Shown piece after piece: positions 26,011-36,803 of a stretch of DNA of 64,000 nt. Location: the NCBI GenBank assembly GCA_905183005.1, contig CAJJDO010000087.1, positions 326,136 through 390,135 on the forward strand. Reading direction: 5' to 3'. The stretch is from Paramecium pentaurelia (Eukaryota > Ciliophora > Oligohymenophorea > Peniculida > Parameciidae). Made by a program: the position numbers and the translations under genes. The notes beneath the pieces are model-generated. The model made no database searches. It was given only the letters and a program-made list of their open reading frames with translations, and was not told the DNA's origin. Within the stretch, counting starts at the first letter, position 1. The number at the start of each line of letters is the position of its first letter.

Positions 26011-26118
26011 ATTCTAATCTGTTTCATCTGACAATTATTTTACTTCTTCCCAATATTCATTTTGATCTTATTTGAATTCTTCTAAACGTTAAAAGAGAAT
26101 TTGCAATTATTATTCCAT
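24982..26118 (-). CDS. Coiled-coil protein, 378 residues
   Basis: Intronless frame from ATG 26118 (MEQQLQILFQRLEEF) to TGA 24982-24984. Nearly the whole chain is heptad-rich and charged: RYKYELKQLAIELKETQQ, then LATLKNKIQILTETSTEAE, LKELTIELQAKDQQLIEVL and LEIDRLHRELENYKRN. A short break with Asn/Ser (LNRKNSGSQKRPTKC) lies near residue 225. The coiled coil suggests a cytoskeletal, basal body or tether protein; I see nothing more specific. Its start codon is only 10 bp from that of the divergent gene at 26129. Confidence 0.85.
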
Positions 26119-26128
26119 AAATTTATTT

Positions 26129-26497
26129 ATGGCTTAAAATTTTCATAGCAATCTACCAAAAGACTTTGAAGGATTTCTCCATGAAGTCAAATCAGTTGTT
26201 TAGGCTAGACAATAAGCATTGAATGAAAGTATACAATAAGAACAGAAGAAGTGTATTGAAGGAAAGAAAGAATAAGACTATTTGAAGTGTTAAACTCAAT
26301 TAGCAAAGAAATTAGAAAAGAATGAAGCATTATTTTGTATGTCTACATGATTTATCAAAGAGTTCAAGATGATATATTGGAGAGAGACATCAGTATAATG
26401 TTTCAAGACATAAGAATAAAAAGGTGCAGGAACTGATTAATGTAAAGCTGATTCTAAGAAATTGTTGGAGACCATCTTTGATTCCTTTAAAATATGA
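26129..26497 (+). CDS. Small helical protein with two cysteine pairs, 114 residues
   Basis: ATG 26129 (MAQNFHSNLPKDFEGFLHEVK). One 24-nt intron (GTATGTCTAC...CAAAG) removes an in-frame TGA, and the frame then runs to TGA 26495-26497. Cysteines form two pairs in helices, KKCIEGKKEQDYLKCQ (CX11C) and QCFKTQEQKGAGTDQCKA (CX13C). This resembles the twin-Cys plan of mitochondrial intermembrane-space proteins, though the spacings are not the usual CX9C or CX3C. That assignment is speculative. Divergent from the coiled-coil gene with a 10-bp gap. Confidence 0.7.
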
Positions 26498-26584
26498 ATA
26501 TATAGATTAATGAGTTTATTAATATTTAGACTTATTGTTTTATTATTTTATACAATAAAAATTATAAAATTAATATAATAATTA

Positions 26585-28300
26585 TCATTAATCATCTTCA
26601 TCAATTTTAAAATTATTATTAGGATGAGGGGTAGCTTATCTTATTCCATGTGTTTCACTATTGATTTCTCCTTAAAATTTCTCATAATTTTTAATTTATT
26701 CTTAAAATTTATTCAATTAAGATTATGTTTTTTTTCTATAGCATGCAAATACAAGTATACTTAAAATGAGAGCTCCTCCTAAAGCTACACAAATTATAAC
26801 CAAAATATTTTATTAATATGACAGAATATCTTCAAGCACTTTTATGTATAATTTTGTTTGAAATTGACAAACAATTAAATCTTTACTTACAACATCATCC
26901 TTATATTAAGTTTTTTAATCACATTCACTTAAAGTAGCTTAAACATCATAAACAAAAGTCTTTTAATAATAAATAAAACAATTACCTAACCAATTAATGT
27001 TTCATCATCTGTTTAACAAATAATTTAACCTTCAAAATTTTACCATTGATATAAGACAATTTAATAAGGATCAACTCCATATAAGATATTTTTAGTTGAA
27101 TTCTTATACCAATTATGAACTGTATCTTCTTGATTTTCAATGTTCAATTCATGAAAACCTAATAAGACTGCATTTGATAACATAAATGGATAATTGTTAA
27201 ATATTCTCTAAATTTAATGATTATATTATTACAGTGAATATATTAGGTAAAGAATGTCTGATTATATTATGAGTATCTACTCCTTTTAAAATTGCATATT
27301 TATCATTAATGTAAACTTCTTCTGCATTAATTTTAAGTTTATGTTAACTCTCTAGAATCCAAATTCCTTTATCAAGATTTATTTCAATATCAACAAAAAT
27401 AACATGTTTCTATGGACGAATTAATATGCTTAAACTTTAATCATTATCCTAATCAAATGCAATTCCATAGTCAATAGGAATCATAGATAATTTAGAATGT
27501 TTATTAAAACCATAATCTTTTGTAATTTGATAAATATGAATTCCATCATTTTTTAATAAATATAATATTTCTCCATTTTCTCCACCCAATGCAATATCAA
27601 TAATATGTTATTTATCTTCAATAGTCTGTTTATAAATTATTGTCTTGTTGATTACATTAATTTCATAAATTACCAAACCTTTATTAGTTGCCAAATATAA
27701 TAATCCTAAACTACTTAAAACTTCATTAATTTCCATATAAGTAATGTTTGATGATACAATAATATTTGCATCATCTAAAATTAGAACATTTTTTGTATAG
27801 AATAAAATAGTTAAATTAGTTTCAATACTATAGATTCCTGATTAATAAATTTATGTCTAAGACATATATTAGTTTAATGCTATTGTATTTTTAATGTCTA
27901 AAGATATTAAATCATATTCTATATAATTATTTTACTCTGTAATAAATCCCATAGTTGTTCTTTTATTGATTGCAGCAACAATCTAATCTGAAAGAGTAGT
28001 GTACATCTCCGAATCTTATTTTATTATCTACTTTGATATATTTGTTGTTATTGATATATAATCATGACTCACTCCACATAAACTTGTTTTATTATCTGTA
28101 CTTATTGAACTTTTTAATATAGATCCCTATGGATATTGAAATAACACTGCTTCCTCATTAATTTCTAAATTATAATGCTTTATTTCCTATGCTAATATTA
28201 TAAACCATTCAATACTTTGATTTAAGATTATTGCATAGTCACTTAGATTTTTAATATTGTTTCCAAAGACATTCACTATTCCTAATAAGAATATAATCAT
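26585..28300 (-). CDS. Single-pass membrane protein with beta-propeller-like ectodomain
   Basis: 554 residues after removing introns of 25 and 26 nt. ATG 28300 gives a signal peptide (MIIFLLGIVNVFG). The ectodomain repeats short beta-rich units, for example LLYLATNKGLVIYEINV, IALGGENGEILYLLKNDG and HVIFVDIEI, typical of propeller blades. It has few Cys until the membrane. One helix near residue 470 (ILVIICVALGGALILSILVFACY) is followed by a basic, Gln-rich cytoplasmic tail ending GIRQATPHPNNNFKIDEDDQ. This layout is common among ciliate surface proteins. Ligand and role unknown. Start codon lies 11 bp from that of the divergent TBC gene. Confidence 0.82.
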
Positions 28301-28311
28301 TTTATATAATT

Positions 28312-29519
28312 ATGAAAAATAATACAATTAATCCAAGTAAGTAGAATCAATGCATTTTTGATCTTCTTCCTGAAGCATCTCCAACATTCTAAACTGAATT
28401 CAAGAAATAATAACCTATTAAATAAGAAACTTAAATTATGAATACTTAAGATTAAACAGATAAATATGGTTTTAAATCATAAAAAGAATTAAAATAGAAA
28501 AATGATCCAAAGACTTTTAATGCTAGAATACAAAAATGGAGAATTATGATTGATATATTTGATAAATAAGAAAAACCAGATAAAAAATTACTTAAAAATA
28601 GAACAAGGAAAGTATTAAACTACTTATTGAAAGGGAATTCCCGATGGGTTCAGAAATTTAGCTTGGCCATATTTAGCTGGAGTACCATAAGCAAAAATAG
28701 ATTCCATTCTTTATTTAAAATGTGGAAAATATGATGAATTCCTCAAAAGTCAAGAATTTAAATTCGAATAACAAATAAGATTGGATGTTTTACGTACATT
28801 TCCTGATAATGTAAATTTTCAAGTATTAATAAATATAATTAAAAGGATTAAACTGTTTTATCAGAATCTCTTGTAAATGTTCTTAAAGCCTTATCTGTAG
28901 CAATATCTGATATGGGTTATTGTTAAGGCTTAAACTTTTTAACTGCTGCTCTAATTATGGTGACAAATGATGAAAATGTAAAATATCATTTGAATAATAT
29001 AACATTAGGCTTTTTGGATATTATTTCGTCTAATGACTAAATATAATTAAGCAGAAAAATATAAAAATCCAAGTTATCTTCTTAGAGAATTCTTTATCTT
29101 GGATAGTTTAATAAATCAATATTATCCAACTACTGCCAAAATATTTAAGAAGAATAATATTGATTTATTTTATTTTGCAACTGAATGGTATAATATAAAT
29201 ATATCTATATAATAGGTTTATTACTTTATTTGCATCTACTTTACCAATAGATCTTTTCTATAGGGTCTTTGAAATATTCCTATTAGAAGGTGAAAAAACT
29301 CTTTTTAGATGTGCTTTGACAATAATTCATTTTAAAGAATAGAAATTAATTTAATTATAAAATAATTTTGAAAATAGTTTAAGACATTTGAAATCTTTAG
29401 ATGATTTTTTTACATTAGATAATGATCAATTTATAAATGTCATGTTAAATAAATTTAAATTTTCAAGATAACTAATCTAATAATTAGATGAAAAATATAA
29501 AAAATAGAAAAAAAAATGA
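28312..29519 (+). CDS. TBC-domain Rab GTPase-activating protein
   Basis: Stimulates GTP hydrolysis by a Rab and so limits vesicle traffic. 367 residues after removing four introns of 22, 23, 31 and 28 nt. A polar N-terminus of about 95 residues precedes the TBC domain, which opens GIPDGFRNLAWPYLAG. The arginine finger lies in IRLDVLRTFPDN (IxxDxxR) and the glutamine finger in GYCQGLNFL, so both catalytic residues are present. The domain closes with LFYRVFEIFLLEGEKTLFR and ALTIIHFKEQK. The target Rab cannot be told. TGA stop 29517-29519. Confidence 0.93.
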
Positions 29520-29577
29520 TAATAAAAATTAATTAATAATTAATACTTAAATATATATGTTAAATATACTAAATTAC

Positions 29578-31408
29578 TCATTATTTTTTAAAAATATTTA
29601 ATTTACCCCAGAATCCACCTTTTTTTGGTTCTTCTAATGTTGGATATATTAAGTATGAATGTGCCTATTTTAATTAAATAATATAATTACAATATCTAAT
29701 TATATTGGTTTAGGTGCAATTGGTTACATTAATGAAATTAAATCAGCTGGTTTATAAGATAAAACATTATCTATAGTAATTTATTCAGGAGAATCTAATA
29801 ATTCAAATAAAGTCTTCTAATTAGATTTATCTTCTAATCCAATATTTTGAATTTCTTATCCAATAGTTTTTACTTAATCTTATTAAAGTTTTAATCCATT
29901 TAATTTACTCTTATTTTATATTTAAGTTGACAATGGAACAAGTAATTTCAATAAAGCATGAGGTTCTAATTTATTTTCTATATATTTTCTATCAGCTATT
30001 CTTGATAAATCATCATGATATTTCAATAAACTATAAGCTTCTCTATACTTTTCATTAGTAAAATAAAGACATCCAACAAAGAAACAACGAAGAGCTTTAC
30101 AAAAGAATTCTTTAGCATCTAAAATTTTGAATAATGTAATATCTTTATTAAAACGTTCTTCATCCATTATTTATCTTAAAATTTAGGAATAATTATCACA
30201 ATATTTAATAATTTCTTATGGAGTAGTTAATTTTAATTTAAGTGCCTTTTTAGTTTATAGATTTTAAAGATTATTGACTCCATCTTCTTTAATGAATTTT
30301 TCAGTATATTATTTAATATGCATTTCATTTCTATCAAGAGTTGCAGATTATCTTTAATAATTGATATACCCTAAAACTTTAGTATGTATTTCCTTTTCTT
30401 ATTCAGATGTTGATTAATCTTTATCTAGCTTAACATATTTTGATGCTTCATCATAAAATGAGAATAAAGTAGTAAATGAATCCAAATCACCTATTAATTT
30501 ACTTTCTTGAATTTTAAGAATCAATTTAATCACCTTTTCATTTTTGATGGGTAATTTAGAATCTTAATATTCTATTTCAAAAACACCTTATTGTTAAGTC
30601 ATTTTAGCTTATCTCTATTCTTCAAGCATTTCTTGAAATTTAGCAATCATAATAGGATCACTTTGATCTTTTAACATCTTTGTTAATTCATCAGCAGATA
30701 ATGTAGCCAATTTCTTTGCTTTAGCATTACAATATCTAATTTATTGATTTAATTATTCTAATCTTTCTTAATATACACCAGAACTAAATTAATCACATAC
30801 TTTTATTATTTATTCATAAATAGTATAACATTTAGCAAATGATTCTAATGCTTTTTCCCATTTTTCAGTTTCAAAGTGATACAATCCTTATAAATACCAT
30901 GTATATGCTTCTGATTCTAATGATGTTCTCTTTTCTGTTCTTTATTCACAAATAGTAGTTAATTATTTAGAATATTAAATAGCTCTTTTAAATTTCTTAA
31001 CTAAATAAACTTTCACTTATCTTTTATTAATTTTCTTATTGACTCCACTATTAATCAATTATTTTAAAGTCATAGCATGTGCCCAATTCTTTTCTGCTTA
31101 ATATAATAATACTTATAAAACACGTGGATCATTCTAATTTCAATATTTAGAATATACCTTAACCACATCTTAAATTACTTTCTTTTAATATCTCTTTCCA
31201 TGAGTAAATTACATTTGACGTCTTAATTTGTTTATTTTATTATAACAATATGTCCTGTATCTTTAATAATCTCCATGTTATAGTCCATAATTTCTTTATG
31301 TTTCTCTAATTCTTTAGAAAACTTATTAATATAATATCAATTAATACCAAACAAAGAACCCAAATTTATTAATTATTCTTACTAATGTTCCTCTTCCATT
31401 TATTACAT
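29578..31408 (-). CDS. SRP68: Signal recognition particle subunit SRP68
   Basis: SRP68 binds 7S RNA and, with SRP72, forms the S domain platform for targeting ribosomes to the ER. ATG 31408 (MQQMEEEHQQEQL) leads into the RNA-binding start block NYGLQHGDYQRYRTYCYNKI-like, then LRRQMQFTHGKRYQKKVIQ, which match SRP68 closely. A central block KEFFCKALRCFFVGCLYF is also diagnostic. The C-terminus PIAPKPIQLDIAHSYLIYP, then KGGFWGKLNIFKKQ, is the SRP72-binding end. Two 26-nt introns, one in each terminal part, give 592 residues, against 627 in human. TGA stop 29578-29580. Confidence 0.95.
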
Positions 31409-31543
31409 ATTTATTTAAATAATTATATAAAATATGAAATAATTTAAATTCAACTACTCACTTAATAAATTTCATCTACTTTTTACACATTCATTTTATT
31501 GTACTATATCTACCTATAAAATCAATAATTATGAATACATTCT

Positions 31544-31795
31544 TCATTCTTAATTTTTCAGTCTGTATTTATCCCTCATTATAAAATCTTTTTTAATAGT
31601 TTGTTTAAGATCTAAAATCAAAAAGTATAATTTAATTTATAAACTTTCATTAACAAGTTCTTCTTGCTTTATATCAAGTATATTTATCTTTTCTTTAAAA
31701 TAAGTACTGGAAATATAATTAGTAAATGCTTATTGTTGAAGTTACTTTATAATCATTTAAAATATATCAGTATTCTCTAAGTTTTTTTAAATCAT
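31544..31795 (-). CDS. Small helical hypothetical protein, 83 residues
   Basis: Intronless frame from ATG 31795 (MIQKNLENTDIFQMIIKQL) to TGA 31544-31546. It is amphipathic and charged (YFKEKINILDIKQEELVNE, then DLKQTIKKDFIMRDKYRLK), with protein-like composition. The first 45 residues loosely recall LisH-containing centrosomal proteins, but the key residues are not clear. It lies between SRP68 and the Cys-rich gene on the same strand. Short, so chance cannot be excluded. Confidence 0.45.
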
Positions 31796-31808
31796 AATTG
31801 TTTTCCTC

Positions 31809-31847
31809 AATAGGATAACTCTCAAATCGTTGTTAAACTATCCTATT
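31809..31847. repeat. Inverted repeat, 9-bp arms, upstream of small ORF
   Basis: Arms AATAGGATA (31809-31817) and TATCCTATT (31839-31847) pair perfectly around a 21-base loop. It sits 14 bp upstream of the ATG at 31795 and 50 bp past the stop at 31897. It could be a promoter or 3'-end signal; no evidence beyond position. Confidence 0.35.
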
Positions 31848-31896
31848 ATAATTTGAATAAAGTAAGTGTATTAAATATCAATATTAAAAATAATAA

Positions 31897-33522
31897 TCAA
31901 CTTAATTCTACTTTCCAAGGTTTAACAAAGAATTATTAGATTCTCTTATACTGGAGAAATAATAAAATAGTAATAATCACAATGAAGCAGACACTTCCAT
32001 AAAAACATCCCTTCACCCATGGTTCTGTGTTTAAGTATGAATGCTCTGCAAATAATATTACTTCTTTAACAGCCTATAAATATTAGATATTAGAAATACA
32101 ATTGTAATTCCTTCATCTGTAAAACAATTATATTTTTGATATTCATGAAATACTCTGTTCTAACCATCAATTCCTTTTAAACCATCTGTTTATGTGTAAT
32201 AAATTATACCCAAAGCAATATTACTCATGCATATAATTAAAGATATAGTCAATTAATATTCAATATGTTAAAATTTAGTAAAATCTACACTTATGAAAGT
32301 CACATCTTTAAGTAAATAAAATAATAATGAAGTTATTAATAATAAAGTTGTTAATATTAAAGATATTTTACTTACATAATGACTATATGCAATGATAGTC
32401 TCTCCTTACAATCTAATTGTTTTAATAGTATTTGGATCAACAATATTACATTCTGGATTTGTTGAATTAATAGTTATTCTACTCATTAATTATAAGGTGT
32501 AAGTGTCAATACTATCAATATAATCCAAAAAGTATGGAGTGCTTTAAAAGTTTGTGAAATCATTATCATCATATACATTTAATTAATAATCTTAATCAAT
32601 TATTTTTGAATATTTAAATGTATTTCCGTATTTGTCACATCCTTTTTCAGGAACAATTGCTAAAGGATAATATTTACCACTCTAAAACTTAGGTTATAAA
32701 TTAGAATTTAAACACATTGAATTAGAATGAATACCAGGAACAATATGAAAATTAATTAAAGGAGTTGAACCGTTTCGATACTTATTGAAATATTTTGACC
32801 CAATTTTTATCTATTTTTCAGTTTATGTCTCTGTTTCAATTAAATCTGTTATTGGACATTTTGGAGTTGATAATGATATGCATATTCCATCTCCACATTT
32901 ATAATAATCAGATGGACAATCTTAATTACCTACCCATTTCCATTTTTGTGCAAATTCTACACATAACATTTCTCCTTTCCAATATTAAAATTATTATCTT
33001 TTATAATAAGGAACACTTTGACAATCAGATTTAAAATGAGTAAAACAATAAGAGCTCTCTTTTAATTCTCCATTTTAACAAATACAACCTATGTAATTAT
33101 AATTTTATACCTGAATTAATTCCTTCCCATGACCCTATATTAGTAATTTCAAATCCATATGGACAACTCTAATAATGTCGATGGAGTCTATTAATTTAGA
33201 TAGTATTTTAAATATCGAGGATTGGGGATGAAGCTAGGTTTTATTAGAGAGTTTTCAAGGTGGCAGAAGCACTGATTGGATATTTTTGAGGTTGTTATTA
33301 ATGGTGTAGTTGAATCATAAGAATAAGGATGAAAGTGGCATAGATTAAAGGTATAAGAAATATAGGAAGTGAGAATGGACTGGATTTTTCATTCAGTATA
33401 TCTGTTGGTTAATCTTCATAATAGGTTGAGTCATGATTTACTTTAGAGACTGTCAACAGAAGGGTTGTGACTTTGTTCTTACCATTCACGTTTTTGAAGT
33501 TGTAAGGATCTGCGAATTGACA
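31897..33522 (-). CDS. Cys-rich multi-pass membrane protein, 5' end unresolved
   Basis: The clear part is below 33190. It starts near SCPYGFEITNIGSWEG and continues with Cys-rich extracellular units (CICQNGELKESSYC; CPSDYYKCGDGICIS). Membrane helices follow: ISLILTTLLLITSLLFYLL, LTISLIICMSNIALGIIYY and GCFYGSVCFIVIITILLFL. The tail FVKPWKVELS ends at TGA 31897-31899. Introns of 22 nt (after INSG) and 26 nt (after DEGITI) are supported. Upstream, the same frame stays open to a TGA near 33522 through a GC-richer stretch holding one more helix (LPIFLIPLIYATFILILM), with no in-frame ATG at its start. Whether that stretch belongs here is open. It resembles large ciliate surface proteins; function unknown. 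Confidence 0.6.
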
Positions 33523-33748
33523 ATTTCATCTTTTATTAATTTGTTATGTAAAAACTTAATCATTTTTTTAGAGAAGTATTGAATAAGAATAATTATCAAT
33601 TATAAATATTTGAATTATTTATAGTCATATGGTTATTTGTTATTATTGTAATAGGAAATGTGTCATACCATGAGGGAAAAAGTAGAGTTAAGTTTGAATG
33701 ATGTAAATAAGAAATTGTTTAACGTTATATATATAATTAATAAATTAA

Positions 33749-35675
33749 ATGTAGAAGACACATTTTAAGAATCTCAAAGACCTACTTCAAAATAAGTACT
33801 CCTACTAAGAAGCAAAAACAAATTCTCGTACTTCTTCAATAGCTGAAGTCTTATAGAATCTCAAGAAAAATAAAGATTCAACTCCAGTCTCCAGTATGAA
33901 GGAGGAAATCATCAATTGTACTTAAGCTATAGGTTTTGGAATCTAGGCTCCTAGTTCTAAATCAAAATCTAAGGAGAAATAAGCATTACCTAAGAGTATA
34001 GAGAAGTAATAATATAATTTTTGATTTTAGAAAACCGATATTAAGTAATTTAGCTCCATAATCAAAGGGTAATAGTCGAAACAATAGTTCTTAAAGTAGA
34101 AATACTTCGGCTCATTCAATTATTAATGAAAAGTAAGTTGAATAAATATGTTAGCACAAATCGATCGATTGCAAGAGATCCAAAAATACCAAAAGGATTT
34201 TAAACAGGGAGAAGAGAAAGATAAGAAATGAATTCAATTTTGGATTAATAAAAAATAAAAATACTTAATTAATCACAGGATCAATAAAAACAAAATCTTA
34301 ATAACAGCAATGTAAGTAAATAAGGAACCATAGATCTAGTTAACTTATTAAAGCAATAACAAAATCAAAAAAAATAATAAACTAATGAGACAATAAATGA
34401 AAGTAAAACTTTTGGAGAAGAGTTTTGTGGATTAAATAAAGCACATTTCATATATAATTATGTAATTGGAAAAGGAGGATTTGGAAAAGTATGGAAAGTA
34501 GAATTAAAGAAAAACAGATAGATGTTTGCTATGAAAGAAATGATGAAATCTAAAATAATTACTAAAAGAAGTATAAACTCTGTGATGAATGAAAAAGAAC
34601 TATTATCATCATTGAGACATCCATTCTTAGTCAATATGTGTTATGCTTTTTAAGATAGAGATAATCTATATTTAATAATGGATTTATTAACAGGAGGAGA
34701 TTTAAGATTCCATATTGGTAAAATGAAGAGATTTAAAGAACATTAAACAAGTATTGATATAATTAATTTAGAATTTTTTATTGCATGCATTGTAAGTGGA
34801 TTAGAATATCTACATAATAATAACATTGTTCATAGAGACATTAAACCAGAAAATATAGTATTAGATAAACGAGTAATTATTAAATATTAATTAAGGGTTA
34901 TGCTAGAATAACAGATCTAGGTATTGCTAGAAAGATAAGACCAGATAATTCTTAAGATACAAGTGGTACTCCTGGATATATGGGTAAATATTATTAGTAA
35001 ATCCATTTAGCACCTGAAGTTATGTGTAGATAAAATCATGGAATTGCAGTTGATTATTTTGCTTTAGGAGTTATTGCTTATGAATTTATGATTGGAAAAG
35101 TAATCTTTTATTTTTAATTATTTAAAAGAGACCATATAATGGAAAGTCAAGAAAGGAAATTAGAGATTAGATACTAGCTAAATAAGCATCTATTAAAAAA
35201 GAAGATTTACCAAATGGTTGGTCTATTGAAGCAATGGATTTTGTAAATAAAGTATAATTTAATTTAAATTCTTAGTTATTACAAAGAAAACCATAAAATA
35301 GATTAGGATTTAATGGTCCTTCTGAAGTCAAGAACCATCCTTGGTTAAAAGGTGTACCATGGGAAAAATTGTATAATAAGACAATTGAAGCTCCTTATGT
35401 TCCTATTGTAATTGTTATTATAAATAATAGAATGTTGAGGATATGTATAGATAATAAATATCTGATGATGGAGAAGAATCTTAAGATGAATTGATAAAGG
35501 AAAATTAATTATTACTTAGGAAAAATAGTGTTTAAAGTATAAAGAATTAAATAATAAATTAGATTTATTTGCTGGTTATGGATATGATTGCAATTAAGAT
35601 CCTACTTATAAAGGAACTAGAAGTACAGCTTCAACACATAATACAAGTCAATAAAATGAGACAATCAAATTTTGA
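33749..35675 (+). CDS. AGC-type Ser/Thr protein kinase, STK32/YANK-like
   Basis: 575 residues with eight introns of 22-29 nt. ATG 33749 (MQKTHFKNLKDLLQNKYS) opens a polar, Ser-rich N-terminus of about 210 residues. Kinase domain near 215-500: glycine loop VIGKGGFGKVWKVE, ATP-binding Lys in MFAMKEMMK, LMDLLTGGDLRFHIG (close to the STK32 hallmark), catalytic HRDIKPENIVLD, metal site ITDLGIARK and activation end SGTPGYMAPEV. The DFG motif is DLG, seen in some active kinases. The C-terminal tail PWLKGVPWEKLYNKTIEAPYVP fits the AGC extension. A 22-nt intron at GTAAGTTGAATA...TTAG removes an apparent ATGA stop/start overlap at 34228. TGA stop 35673-35675. Confidence 0.92.
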
Positions 35676-35960
35676 AACAATTAATTCATAATATATATAA
35701 TTATACATTCACAATAATAAAAATAATAATAAGAACTAAGAATTCAATAAAAGCATAATATGTCATCCTTTTTTAATAGTTATTTATAATTATATTTTGA
35801 TTTTTATTTTCCTTATTTTCTATCATATCAAAATAAGTATCTTAATGTTCTATTTAAATAATTAGAATTTGATCAATTTTTATTCATTTTTTATCTCTAA
35901 TGTTAGATTTAATCTATTTCTTCTTAGTTTTATCATTTTTAAATTATGTGGTCACATGGT

Positions 35961-36400
35961 TCAATAATCTTTAAATTCATTTTTTAATTATGAATAATTT
36001 TAAATATTTTAATGCTTATTAGAAGAATAATTCAAATAACATAATATGTATCTTATTTTCTATTTCATTTCTTCATTAGTTCAATCTACTTTAAAACTTC
36101 CATTAAATATTTCATATATACAATCACAAATCATAAATTAGTCTTTAGATGAATTTAAGTTACTGAGTAAATTTCTTATTCCATTTTTAATAATATTTAG
36201 ATTGCTCTTCAGTCTTTTTACTATTGACAAAATTTTTTAATTATTGAAGCAGTTGGATAAATGATAAATCTATAAAAAATTGAAGAAAAACTAATAATCC
36301 AGAATAACGTCTGTTTAAAAAAATTAAGAAACATAAATTATTTTTGCTATTTTTACTGTAATTAAATAAATTTCAAATATAAAAACATTTGATTATCATT
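35961..36400 (-). CDS. Probable coding region, start unresolved
   Basis: On the minus strand one frame reads protein-like to TGA 35961-35963: KRLKSNLNIIKNGIRNLLS, SSKDQFMICDCIYEIFNGSFK, then KIRYILCYLNYSSNKHQNI and LKNEFKDY at the end. A 30-base block (GTAGATTGAAC...GAAATAG) fits the local intron rules and removes an in-frame TGA. Upstream the frame is open to about 36400 with no clear ATG, and a second frame there is also protein-like, so the 5' exons are not solved. No known domain recognised. Confidence 0.4.
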
Positions 36401-36803
36401 ATTAGAATCAATTTCTAAAATTATGAAAAATAATATTGTTTTATTCATCAAAAAATATTATTTGAATATTCAATTATACCCTTTTTAAGAAAGACTCTTA
36501 AAAGAATTGAAAATTATATTTTAGATAGCTTTTAGTTGAAAAAACAAACATGCAGTTCTGTTATATACTAAGATTAAAGGAATTTTAAATTTTCTAAAGT
36601 TTAATGTTATTATAATAGTTTGTGTAAATTAGAAAAATTGAAAATATAGCAATAATCAATTATTGTTAATTAATAGTTTATTAGTAATCTTAGAGTTATA
36701 ATTTAACTTTATAATTTTTTTGGGTACTTCATACAAATAATCAAAAGAAATGTTATTGTTCAATAAAGATGAATAAAGAACACTCATTTAATTAAATATT
36801 AAA

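Noticed and set aside
32795..33034. Plus-strand hydrophobic ORF
   Set aside because: Antisense to the Cys-rich ectodomain of the minus-strand gene. Its hydrophobic look comes from complementing charged and Cys codons.
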